64,000 nucleotides of DNA from Galbibacter orientalis DSM 19592 (lineage in GTDB: Bacteria > Bacteroidota > Bacteroidia > Flavobacteriales > Flavobacteriaceae), in assembly GCF_000260115.1 (NCBI RefSeq), contig NZ_JH651380.1:310001-374000 (forward strand), written 5' to 3'. The position numbers were made by a program, and so were the translations under genes. Under the pieces are notes generated by a model. That model searched no databases. It was not told the DNA's origin and saw only the letters and a program-made list of their open reading frames with translations. This document shows positions 27,291 to 36,568 of the stretch, one piece after another (position 1 is the first letter of the stretch; the number at the start of each line of letters is the position of its first letter).

Positions 27291-28457
27291 TTGAAAAATA
27301 CAACGCAATCTGTTAATAGGCAAGAAAACTTTTTGAATTTAAAAGATTTTAAAAGCGAAGTAAAAATAGCTTCTCCTGGAAGAATTAATTTAATTGGTGA
27401 GCATATAGATTACAATGGCGGACATGTTTTACCTGCTGCAATTGACAGAAAAATTAAAATGTATTTTAGGAAGAATACCTCAAATACGTGTACTATTTGG
27501 TCTCAAAATTACAATACAGGGTTTAGTTTTAATTTATCTGAAGTAAATCCTAGTAAGGTAGAATGGCAAAATTATATTTTAGGAGTTGTTCATTTTATAG
27601 AAGAAATAAAAAAGGGTAGTATAGAAGGGTTTGATTGTATTATTGAAAGCGATTTACCTATGGGGTCTGGATTGAGTTCTTCCGCAGCATTAGAATGTGG
27701 AATGGCAAAAGGACTTAATGAACTCTTCAGAATAGGTTTAACTTCTGAAGAAATAATAACTCTTTCTAGAGATGCTGAGCATAATTTTGTGGGAACAAAA
27801 TGTGGAATTATGGATCAGTTTGCTGTAGTTAGAGGGGAAGTAAACCATTTACTTTTATTGAATTGTCAAAATTTAAATTATGAGTTAATCCAATCTGATA
27901 TTGAACCATATCAATTGGTGCTTTTAAACTCCAATGTGTCACATAATTTGGCCAGTAGCGAATACAATACGAGAAGAAAAGAATGTGAAGAAGCTTTGGA
28001 AATAATTCAACAAAAATACCCTTCATCTAAGTATTTAGTAGATGTTTCTGAAGAAGTTTTAAATGAATTCAAAGAGAAACTCCCGGAGAAAACATATAAC
28101 AGAGCTTTGTATGTAATTCAAGAAAATAAGCGTACTCTAATGGCTGCCAATGCATTGGAAGATGATTTGTTTGATTTATTTGGGAAATTAGTATATCAGT
28201 CGCATCAAGGATTAAGTGAAATGTATGAAGTAAGCTGTGCAGAATTAGATTTTATGGTGGATTTCTCTAAAAAGTTTGAGTATGTTTTGGGGTCTAGAAT
28301 GATGGGCGGCGGTTTTGGAGGTTGTACTATAAATATTGTACATCAAGATTTTGTAGCTGAATATATTGAAAGCATTGCAAAAGCATACCAAGAAAAATTC
28401 AAGATAGAATTAAGCCCAATTGAAGTAAAAATTAGCAATGGGGTATCAAAAATATAA
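27291..28457 (+). CDS. galK: Galactokinase (TTG start)
   Basis: 388 aa; SPGRINLIGEHIDYNGGHVLPAAID, LPMGSGLSSSAALECG, GSRMMGGGFGGCTI. Confidence 0.96.
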   Translation: MKNTTQSVNRQENFLNLKDFKSEVKIASPGRINLIGEHIDYNGGHVLPAAIDRKIKMYFRKNTSNTCTIWSQNYNTGFSFNLSEVNPSKVEWQNYILGVVHFIEEIKKGSIEGFDCIIESDLPMGSGLSSSAALECGMAKGLNELFRIGLTSEEIITLSRDAEHNFVGTKCGIMDQFAVVRGEVNHLLLLNCQNLNYELIQSDIEPYQLVLLNSNVSHNLASSEYNTRRKECEEALEIIQQKYPSSKYLVDVSEEVLNEFKEKLPEKTYNRALYVIQENKRTLMAANALEDDLFDLFGKLVYQSHQGLSEMYEVSCAELDFMVDFSKKFEYVLGSRMMGGGFGGCTINIVHQDFVAEYIESIAKAYQEKFKIELSPIEVKISNGVSKI

Positions 28458-28619
28458 GCATGAAACCCTCATTAAGGGATTAAGCATAGCAAAATGCTGA
28501 GCTAAGTTAATGTATAATCGCCTCCATAAAAGTAAATGAATAAAGAGAATGTTTTTAAAAGGGAGTGATTCTTTACTTAGTTATATATAAAATTAAATGT
28601 TTAACTTAAATTTATTCGT

Positions 28620-29660
28620 TTGAAAAACACAATTAATAATAAGCCGCATAGAAGGTATAATATATTAACAGGGGAGTGGGTTTTAGTTTCTCCACATCGA
28701 ACAAAACGTCCTTGGCAAGGTAAAAAGGATCAAAAGAGTGAATTACAAAAGGAAACATACGATGCTAGTTGTTATTTGTGCCCAACTAACGAAAGAGCAA
28801 GTGGAGATGTTAACCCAGACTATAAAGGAACTTACGCTTTTACAAACGATTTTGCAGCTTTATTACCAGATGTTGAGAGCGAAACTTATGACAACGGACT
28901 CTTAAAAGCTGAAACAGAAATGGGGATTTGTAAAGTAGTTTGTTTTTCTCCAAACCACGCATTAACGCTTCCTTTAATGGAGGTTGAAGAAATTACCAAT
29001 GTAGTAAAGCTTTGGAAGCAGGAGTATAAAGAATTGGGAGGTAACCCAGCAATTAATCATGTGCAGATTTTTGAAAACAAAGGCGCAATTATGGGATGTA
29101 GCAATCCGCATCCACATGGACAAATATGGTCGCAATCGTCTATTCCACAAGAAGTTTTAAAAAAACAACAACATCAAAAAGAATATTGGGATACTAACAA
29201 GAGAAGTCTTCTGCAAGATTATTTAAAACAAGAATTAGAATTAAAGGAACGTATTTTAGTTGAAAATGAGCATTTTGTAGCTCTTATTCCGTATTGGGCG
29301 GTTTGGCCTTATGAGGCTATGATAGTTCCGAGAAAGCATTATCAAGATATTAGTCAGTTAAACGAAACGGAAGAGATTGCTTTTGCTTCCATAATTAAGA
29401 AATTAACTATTATGTTTGATAACCTTTTTGAGACTTCGTTTCCATATTCTTCAGGAATTCATCAGCGCCCAACCGATGGAGAAGCCCATGAAGAGTGGCA
29501 TTTTCATATGTCTTTTTATCCGCCATTATTACGTTCAGCAGAAGTAAAAAAATTTATGGTAGGTTACGAAATGTTTGCTAATCCACAGCGAGATATTACC
29601 GCAGAATCTGCTGCTGAAAATTTACGTAAACTTTCAGAAATACATTATAGCGAACAATAG
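28620..29660 (+). CDS. galT: UDP-glucose--hexose-1-phosphate uridylyltransferase (TTG start)
   Basis: 346 aa; RRYNILTGEWVLVSPHRTKRPWQG, CSNPHPHGQIW, YSSGIHQRPTDG. Confidence 0.96.
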   Translation: MKNTINNKPHRRYNILTGEWVLVSPHRTKRPWQGKKDQKSELQKETYDASCYLCPTNERASGDVNPDYKGTYAFTNDFAALLPDVESETYDNGLLKAETEMGICKVVCFSPNHALTLPLMEVEEITNVVKLWKQEYKELGGNPAINHVQIFENKGAIMGCSNPHPHGQIWSQSSIPQEVLKKQQHQKEYWDTNKRSLLQDYLKQELELKERILVENEHFVALIPYWAVWPYEAMIVPRKHYQDISQLNETEEIAFASIIKKLTIMFDNLFETSFPYSSGIHQRPTDGEAHEEWHFHMSFYPPLLRSAEVKKFMVGYEMFANPQRDITAESAAENLRKLSEIHYSEQ

Positions 29661-29679
29661 TTATGATATTCAGCATAAA

Positions 29680-29713
29680 AAAATCCTCTTTCTAATTTTA
29701 GTAAGAGGATTTT
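29680..29713. terminator. Intrinsic terminator after galT
   Basis: aaaatcctctt...aagaggatttt stem with flanking A/T tracts. Confidence 0.8.
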
Positions 29714-29730
29714 TTATTTAATAACATTAA

Positions 29731-29935
29731 TGTCCGAGTAAAAATACAAGACCGCTTCGCTATAAGAGAAAAGAACAAAGACTAAATATTAACTACCTAA
29801 AAATGAATAGCTTGAAGAAACAGCTTTAGTGAAATCTTTTTTTTATTCATTTTTATTAATAGCGAGGGGCTATTTTGAAAACTTAAACCTTGATATAAGT
29901 GGAGTCCAATAAATTTCGTTAACTTTTATCGGACA
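29731..29935 (+). repeat. MITE-like element, left arm of an inverted pair
   Basis: Begins TGTCCGAGTAAAA and ends TTTTATCGGACA (own terminal inverted repeats); imperfect inverted copy at 30750-30955. Confidence 0.8.
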
Positions 29936-30035
29936 ACAATAGTTTAATAAAAAGTTTAAATATACTAGGTGTTAGTATTAGAAGTATTTTTTACATTATT
30001 CTATCTAATATACTTATAGCTTGCTTCGAGGTATT

Positions 30036-30479
30036 TTACTCGATACGTTTATAATTCTCAGAAAACATAGAGTTTCCTTCGCCGTCTAAAGTAATCTGAC
30101 TAAAAGATTCTTTGTCTATTTCCAATTTAAAAGAAAAAACTCTCATGGTATCTATAATTTGCATCATAGACTCAGAGCCATATTCTAAACGTTCTACCAA
30201 AGAACTGTCTGTTATATGATAGGAACCATAACCAAACCATTCTACAGAATCTTTTGGTACAAAACGAGTCCACATCACTTTATCGTTATTGTACATCTTA
30301 ATTTGACGGTAACCATCGGTATTTTGAACGGTATCAATTACAGTATTGTTATCGTAAGAATATCTACTAACAAGTTCCCATACACCCTGTAGGGAATTTT
30401 TCTGAACCTTTTCTTTTGAGCTTCCAGAGAGAAGTGTCAATGCTAATAGAAACACGAGAGGATATAAAATTGTTTTCAT
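30036..30479 (-). CDS. Small secreted lipocalin-like/hypothetical protein
   Basis: 147 aa with signal peptide; SLQGVWELVSRYSYD start, ITLDGEGNSMFSENYKRIE end. Confidence 0.7.
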   Translation of the reverse strand: MKTILYPLVFLLALTLLSGSSKEKVQKNSLQGVWELVSRYSYDNNTVIDTVQNTDGYRQIKMYNNDKVMWTRFVPKDSVEWFGYGSYHITDSSLVERLEYGSESMMQIIDTMRVFSFKLEIDKESFSQITLDGEGNSMFSENYKRIE

Positions 30480-30749
30480 AACAGCTAATTTTTTTAAAGG
30501 TTAATAATAATACTTATGTTAAGTTACGAATATTCAATCAATTAATGAAATAAATTATCAAATCCTTAATTAAAATTCATTCTGCATGATAATTAAGGTT
30601 TTAAGGCTTCAATTTTTGGACAAAAATGGTTTAAAATTTAGTACTCTTGGCTTCATATTTTGCTTCAAAATAGGTTGTTTTATAAAAGGAGAGTAAAGCT
30701 TTAGAAAGAGTAAAATTTAAACTAAAAAATGTATATTTTAATTTATTGT

Positions 30750-30955
30750 TACCTGATAAAGGTTAGCGGGATTTATTGGACTCCACTTATATCAAGATTT
30801 AAATGAGGTTTCCAAAATAGATTCCTTACTATTAATAAAATTATTAAAATAGGATTTTAGTAATGTTATTTCTTTAAACCACTTATTTTGCGATAGTTAA
30901 GATTTAGTCTTTCTTCTTTTTTATAGCAAAGCGATCTTGCATTTTTACTCGGACA
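30750..30955 (-). repeat. MITE-like element, right arm (inverted copy of 29731-29935)
   Basis: Reverse complement reads TGTCCGAGTAAAAATGCAAGATCGCTTTGCTATAA...CTTGATATAAGTGGAGTCCAATAAAT...CTTTATCAGGTA. Confidence 0.8.
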
Positions 30956-31077
30956 TTAATGATTTTAATTCATCATCAGCTTTGTTTATTGTTTGATAAT
31001 AACTTTTCATGGTTTAAGTGTAAGCTTTTTTATAAAAAAACTACTTTTGTTATGTAATTAAATAGAAAGGATTTACC

Positions 31078-32046
31078 ATGTCTGAAAAAGTAGAAAGAAT
31101 AAAATGTTTAATCATAGGCTCTGGCCCTGCAGGTTACACTGCGGCTATTTATGCAGCTAGAGCAGATATGAAACCAGTAATTTATACAGGATTAGAGCCA
31201 GGTGGGCAGTTAACAACTACTACAGAGGTTGATAATTTCCCTGGGTATCCAGAAGGAATAGATGGTCCATCAATGATGGTACAACTTCAACAACAAGCAG
31301 AACGTTTTGGAACGGAAGTAAGAATTGGAATGATTACTTCTATTGAATTAAGTAAAGAAGTGGGAGGAATCCATAAAGCAGTTGTAGATAGTGTAACCCC
31401 TATTGAGGCAGAATCTGTAATTATATCTACTGGAGCAACTGCAAAATATTTAGGATTACCAAGCGAGCAACGCCTAAGAGGAGGTGGAGTATCTGCTTGT
31501 GCTGTTTGTGATGGTTTCTTCTTTAAAGGACAAGAAGTAGCTATAGTTGGAGGAGGAGATACCGCTGCTGAGGAAGCTACTTATTTAGCAAATATCTGTA
31601 AGAAAGTTACTTTACTTGTTAGAAAAGGAGAAATGAGAGCTTCTAAAGCAATGCAACATAGAGTAAACAATACATCCAATCTTGTTGTAAAATACTTTAC
31701 AGAAATAGAAGAAGTTTTAGGAGAGCAAGTAGTAGAAGGATTACGTTTGGTGAATAATCAAACAGGAGAAAAAGAACAAATAGAAGTAACTGGACTATTT
31801 ATAGCAATTGGACATAAACCTAATACCGATATTTTTAAAGGTCAATTAGATATGGACGAAACAGGGTACATAATAACTCAAGGAAAATCTACTAAAACCA
31901 ATAAACCTGGTGTATTTGCAAGTGGAGATGTTCAAGATAAAGAATATAGACAAGCAATAACAGCCGCAGGAACTGGGTGTATGGCAGCTTTAGATGCAGA
32001 ACGTTACTTGGCTGCTGTAGAAAGCAAGGAAGAAGTAGAAGCTTAA
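31078..32046 (+). CDS. trxB: Thioredoxin-disulfide reductase
   Basis: 322 aa; GSGPAGYTAAIYAARA, SACAVCDGFFFKGQEVAIVGGGDTAAEEA. Confidence 0.96.
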   Translation: MSEKVERIKCLIIGSGPAGYTAAIYAARADMKPVIYTGLEPGGQLTTTTEVDNFPGYPEGIDGPSMMVQLQQQAERFGTEVRIGMITSIELSKEVGGIHKAVVDSVTPIEAESVIISTGATAKYLGLPSEQRLRGGGVSACAVCDGFFFKGQEVAIVGGGDTAAEEATYLANICKKVTLLVRKGEMRASKAMQHRVNNTSNLVVKYFTEIEEVLGEQVVEGLRLVNNQTGEKEQIEVTGLFIAIGHKPNTDIFKGQLDMDETGYIITQGKSTKTNKPGVFASGDVQDKEYRQAITAAGTGCMAALDAERYLAAVESKEEVEA

Positions 32047-32190
32047 TCCCTCATAGAGGGTCTAATTCCCCAGAGCCTGTTTTGAGTCTATCGGAGGGCT
32101 CTGGGTAGAAATGAGTTAAATTTGTTCCCTTTGAATTCTTCGTGGATTTGCCTTTGTCGGCAAACAGGCTTATCGCGAGGTAGTTGATTT
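32044..32190 (+). repeat. Dispersed intergenic repeat, copy 7 (overlaps trxB stop codon)
   Basis: taatccctcatagagggtctaattccccagagcctgttttgagtctatcggagggctctgggtagaaatgagttaaa...cgcgaggtagttgattt. Confidence 0.85.
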
Positions 32191-32218
32191 AATAATCGTT
32201 TTACAATAGTATATATAG

Positions 32219-32246
32219 AGTGCAACCTCAAAATTGAGGTTGCACT
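32219..32246. terminator. Intrinsic terminator
   Basis: agtgcaacctcaaaattgaggttgcact followed by T-run. Confidence 0.8.
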
Positions 32247-32324
32247 TTTTTTAATTATTCATATCAATATTAAACTTCCCCCTCAATCCTTCATATAAGC
32301 TTTAATTACCCATAGCTTGTCTTG

Positions 32325-32449
32325 AATCCTTCATTGAGGGTTTTATTCCCCAGAGCTTGTTCTGAGTATATCGAAGGGTTCTACGTCGAAATGGATTAAA
32401 ATATTTTTCCTTTGAATACATCGTAGGCTTTCCACGAGGTAGTTGATTT
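32325..32449 (+). repeat. Dispersed intergenic repeat, copy 8 (truncated copies flank it)
   Basis: aatccttcattgagggttttattccccagagcttgttctgagtatatcgaagggttctacgtcgaaatggattaaaa...cgaggtagttgattt. Confidence 0.85.
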
Positions 32450-32561
32450 GTTAGATAAGCCTATCTCTAAATTAAATTTTCTTTATTCAACCATGGCTTT
32501 AGGCTTCCCCGATGTAGTTAATAATAAATAAACTCTTCTGTTTTAATTATAACATTTTTAA

Positions 32562-32624
32562 ATTTATTTAGACTAAAAATAAATAGTATTTTATTTTAAT
32601 TAAATCTAAATAAATATATATTTG
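32562..32624 (+). promoter_or_regulatory. Putative promoter and metal-regulator-type operator upstream of TonB receptor
   Basis: ATTTATTT-AGACTAA-AAATAAAT inverted repeat (32562-32584) and TATATTTG -10 (32617-32624), ATG at 32641. Confidence 0.45.
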
Positions 32625-32640
32625 CATCAAAATTTAGAAA

Positions 32641-35064
32641 ATGTTCGAAAATAAGGGGTTTTTAATAGTACTATTTTTAATGTTTGGCGGTTTCACTTTT
32701 GCCCAAAAAGCAACGCTTCGTGGAAATATAAAATATGATGATAATACTATAGCCGAAGGAATTTACCTAATCCTTAAAGGTAATGGAGTCCAAAAGGATG
32801 CAGCTACAAACCCTAGAGGAAACTATGTATTTAAAGAAATTCCTTATGGAGATTACGTATTAGAAGTACATTCAATAGATGCAAAAACCCAAATTATAGA
32901 GGTAGCGCTATATACAGAAGAAGTTGTTAAAAATAGCACCCTTGAAAGCTCAGACCATCATGAATTAAATGAGGTAATGCTTCACGGGAAATCACAAAAA
33001 ACGGAGATAGAAACAGAAGGTTTTGCTGTAAATGTAGTAGATACCAAGGAAGCTGGACTTAGAAATATTCAAACTAATGAGTTGTTAAATACAACTGTAG
33101 GAGTTAAGATTCGTCAAAATGGTGGGTTGGGTTCAGAAGTACAGTATAGCTTAAATGGATTATCGGGAAGTGCGGTACGTATTTTTATAGACGGAATTCC
33201 AATTTCTGTGTATGGTTCTTCTTTTAGTTTAAACAGTATTCCTCCTTCAATGATAAAAAGAATAGAGGTATATAAAGGAGTAGTTCCAGGGTATTTAGCA
33301 GATGATGCTCTAGGGGGAGCCATTAATGTAGTGCTTCATAAAGGAGCTAAATCCAATTTGAATGCCTCGGTTTCCTATGGTTCATTCAACACCTTACAAG
33401 CAAGTGTTAATGGTTTATATCGTTTTAAAAAGTCTGGTTTTACTGTTAAAGGTTCTCTTTTTCACAATTATTCTGACAATGATTATGAGGTTTCTGGTAG
33501 AAGTGTAGTGGTAACAGGTATTGGTGGGGTGCAAACTCCAGTTACCGCTAAAAGATTTAATGATGCTTATAGATCTACTGGTGGCGTTGTAGAAGTTGGT
33601 TTTACAGATGTAAAATGGGCAGATCAGTTTTTAGTGGGTTTTACAGGTTCAGATGATTATAAAGAAATTCAGCATGGAGCTTTTATGACAATTACTCCTT
33701 ATAAAGGAAGATTTATGGAGTCGGATGCAAAATTGGCTAATTTAACATATCAAAAGGAAAATCTTTTTACTGAGGGGCTTGATGTTAATATTCACGGTTT
33801 ATATGGAAAACGAAACCGGATGGTAAATGATACTGTAGCGTGGGCTTACAATTGGTTAGGAGAGAGAGCTATTGATTTTAAGGGAGACGAATATAAATAT
33901 TCATGGGGTTCTCAACAAGAGGGTGGTCCAACATTAAGCAAAATAGATAGAAATGTTGCTTCTATACGCACGGGAATTTCTTATGAAATTAACAATAATC
34001 ATAAAATATTATTTAATCATGTGTATAGTGGTATCGATAGAGAAGATAGCGACGAACTAAAATCGGTATTAGAGAACACATTTGTTGGAACAAGAGATTT
34101 ACAAAAAAATATACTCTCGTTTACCTATGAGTTAAATGCTTTTAATGAGCGACTCAGGACAAGTTTATTCGGGAAATATTATCAGCAAAAAACAATATAC
34201 ATCGACCCCGCTATTGAAACAGATTCTAACGGGAATCAAGTTATTGTTGACGATGAAATAAGTAGTAACAATACAGATAATGGCTATGGTTTTGCGCTTT
34301 CTTATGCAATTAAACCAACGGTTACACTATTAGTATCGGCAGAAAAAGCCGTTCGTTTACCCAATGAGACTGAGGTTTTTGGGAACGATGGAGATAATGT
34401 GGTGGCAAACCCAAGCATTCAACCAGAGCGTAGTAATAACCTTAATTTCGGATTTAAGTTTGGAACATTTAGAATTAAAAAACACGATTTTACAATAGCT
34501 ACTAATTTTTTTACACGAAACATTAAGGATAGAATAGGATTGCCTATTGAAAATTCTTTGAATGTTAATGATGAAACAATTTTATATGTTAATCAAGGAA
34601 GTGGGACATCTAAAGGGATTGATGCTCAGATAAACTACACCTATAATAACAATCTAACCTTTAATTTTAATGCTTCTCGTTTCAACTTAAAGGTAGAGAA
34701 TAGAGGATTGGAAATAGATGTGCCTAATACTCCGTTTTTTACTATGAACGGGGGAGGGCGTTATACAATTAAAAACTTACTTCAGAATAACTCCCAATTA
34801 AACCTGTTTTACAATGTATACTTTACAGAGGATTTCTCCTACTTACCTCCACAAGGAGAAAATACAGTTGGAGATGAATTTTTTAGAGTGCCTGAACAAT
34901 TAGTACAAGACTTTGGACTAAGCTATACGTTTCCAAATAACAATTTTGTGATGAGTTTCGATATTAAAAATATATTCGATAAGCCTGTGTACGACAACCT
35001 TTCGGTACAGAAACCAGGAAGAGCTTTTTACTTAAAACTAAATTATTTTATTAATAACTTTTAA
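32641..35064 (+). CDS. TonB-dependent receptor (XusA-like)
   Basis: 807 aa; CarbD-like N-term, plug VYGSSFSLNSIPPSMIKRIEVYKGVVPGYLADDALGGAINVVL; followed by DUF4374 gene. Confidence 0.9.
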   Translation: MFENKGFLIVLFLMFGGFTFAQKATLRGNIKYDDNTIAEGIYLILKGNGVQKDAATNPRGNYVFKEIPYGDYVLEVHSIDAKTQIIEVALYTEEVVKNSTLESSDHHELNEVMLHGKSQKTEIETEGFAVNVVDTKEAGLRNIQTNELLNTTVGVKIRQNGGLGSEVQYSLNGLSGSAVRIFIDGIPISVYGSSFSLNSIPPSMIKRIEVYKGVVPGYLADDALGGAINVVLHKGAKSNLNASVSYGSFNTLQASVNGLYRFKKSGFTVKGSLFHNYSDNDYEVSGRSVVVTGIGGVQTPVTAKRFNDAYRSTGGVVEVGFTDVKWADQFLVGFTGSDDYKEIQHGAFMTITPYKGRFMESDAKLANLTYQKENLFTEGLDVNIHGLYGKRNRMVNDTVAWAYNWLGERAIDFKGDEYKYSWGSQQEGGPTLSKIDRNVASIRTGISYEINNNHKILFNHVYSGIDREDSDELKSVLENTFVGTRDLQKNILSFTYELNAFNERLRTSLFGKYYQQKTIYIDPAIETDSNGNQVIVDDEISSNNTDNGYGFALSYAIKPTVTLLVSAEKAVRLPNETEVFGNDGDNVVANPSIQPERSNNLNFGFKFGTFRIKKHDFTIATNFFTRNIKDRIGLPIENSLNVNDETILYVNQGSGTSKGIDAQINYTYNNNLTFNFNASRFNLKVENRGLEIDVPNTPFFTMNGGGRYTIKNLLQNNSQLNLFYNVYFTEDFSYLPPQGENTVGDEFFRVPEQLVQDFGLSYTFPNNNFVMSFDIKNIFDKPVYDNLSVQKPGRAFYLKLNYFINNF

Positions 35065-35075
35065 CTATAATCAAA

Positions 35076-36413
35076 ATGAAAAAACAACTTTTAAATCTTA
35101 AAACATTAAGCCTTGCCTTAAGTGCCTTATTACTTACTGTAAGTTGTAGTGATGATGATTCTACAGATATAATTGAAGAAAACACGGAAGATAGTAGATG
35201 GATTACCGTTGCCGCTGCTAAAATGGGAGACAACCCAGGCGATGGAAATGGAGGAACATTGATATACTCTGTTAGTAGCGAAGATGCTAAAGACCCAAAC
35301 AAGGTATTAGCTCCTTTTGATAACGGATTTATAGTACCTTCTAATAGAACTGCGAGATTGCAATCTTCTGAAGATGGAAATACTATGTTTAATATTAGTT
35401 ACGCTGGAGATACAGGCGGGAATTACACTAAGTATACCGTAAATGGAGGTCAAGATTTTCAAAAAACAGGTACAGAAGTAAGTATTGCTCCTTATGTAGG
35501 AACCGCACCTAGATGGATAAAATTATTTGATGGAGATAAAACTGGAGCTGCAGTATATGTATCTACAGAGCATCAATTTGGTGATGATGAAAAGTATGCT
35601 TATACTGAAGCTAAAATTGGAGTAGTAACTTTGGATTTAGTGAATTCATCTATAAATAATTTCCAAGAGCACGTGGTACGCTTAAGTGCCGAAGAAGAGG
35701 CACAAGGTTTTTATATCTCTAGAATTGATATGCCAGTATTAAATGCTTCTGGAGATAAATTATATATCGGTGCTCGTTTAAGTAAAGTTGATCCTGCTAC
35801 TGCAGAAAGCGATAGAGATTTTGAGGCTTTAGGGTCTAAAACAATAGTACTAGATTATCCTTCTTTACTAAATCCTTCTGTTATTACTTCAACTGTAGGG
35901 CATGGAAACACAAATGGATACCGTAGTATCAATGCATTTCTTGCTGAAAATAATAGCGTTTACCAAGCAAATCAAAGCGACCCTAATGGTTCTCATATTT
36001 TAAAGATTAATGCAAATAACCAATATGATGATTCTTATGTGTTTAATTTAGATGATGCATTGGGAGTTCAAGATGCTTATATTCTTGCTTGGAGATATGT
36101 AAGTAATGGAAAAGCAGTGATAGCATATCGTCATGCAGGTTCTCAAGAAGGAGTAGCAGGACCTCAAGGATTTTTTGCCTTAGCCGATTTAAATGCTAGA
36201 ACTGCACAAAAAATTGATGATATCCCATATAATACAGATTTCTATTTATTCCAATATCAAGGTTTTGCAGTTGATGGAACTGATGTATTTGTAACTGAAG
36301 CTCCTGTTGGACAGGATGGAAATATTTATGTTATAGATACAGAAACTGGAAACGTAACAAAAGGGGCTCAATTGCAAAATAATGCTGGTAGTCACTTTAT
36401 TGGTACTTTTTAA
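35076..36413 (+). CDS. DUF4374 lipoprotein (XusB-like)
   Basis: 445 aa; TVSCSDDD lipobox, WITVAAAKMGDNPGDGNGGTLIYSVSSEDA; adjacent to TonB receptor. Confidence 0.85.
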   Translation: MKKQLLNLKTLSLALSALLLTVSCSDDDSTDIIEENTEDSRWITVAAAKMGDNPGDGNGGTLIYSVSSEDAKDPNKVLAPFDNGFIVPSNRTARLQSSEDGNTMFNISYAGDTGGNYTKYTVNGGQDFQKTGTEVSIAPYVGTAPRWIKLFDGDKTGAAVYVSTEHQFGDDEKYAYTEAKIGVVTLDLVNSSINNFQEHVVRLSAEEEAQGFYISRIDMPVLNASGDKLYIGARLSKVDPATAESDRDFEALGSKTIVLDYPSLLNPSVITSTVGHGNTNGYRSINAFLAENNSVYQANQSDPNGSHILKINANNQYDDSYVFNLDDALGVQDAYILAWRYVSNGKAVIAYRHAGSQEGVAGPQGFFALADLNARTAQKIDDIPYNTDFYLFQYQGFAVDGTDVFVTEAPVGQDGNIYVIDTETGNVTKGAQLQNNAGSHFIGTF

Positions 36414-36501
36414 AATATTGTTTTAGTGTTCTAATAAAATAACTCTATAACATAAAGATGTTGTAATAGATTGAAGAGTCTTAACTATATCTTTAAATAA
36501 T

Positions 36502-36544
36502 AAAAGAAGCCATTTGAAAGTTAATCTTCCAAATGGCTTCTTTT
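36502..36544. terminator. Bidirectional intrinsic terminator between convergent genes
   Basis: aaaagaagccatttg...caaatggcttctttt. Confidence 0.85.
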
Positions 36545-36568
36545 TATATAAACTATGGGTGGTTAATG

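Noticed and set aside
29731-30955. Intact insertion sequence between galT and trxB
   Set aside because: No transposase ORF in the segment; only inverted 205-bp arms and a lipocalin-like gene, so treated as MITE-like/composite remnant.
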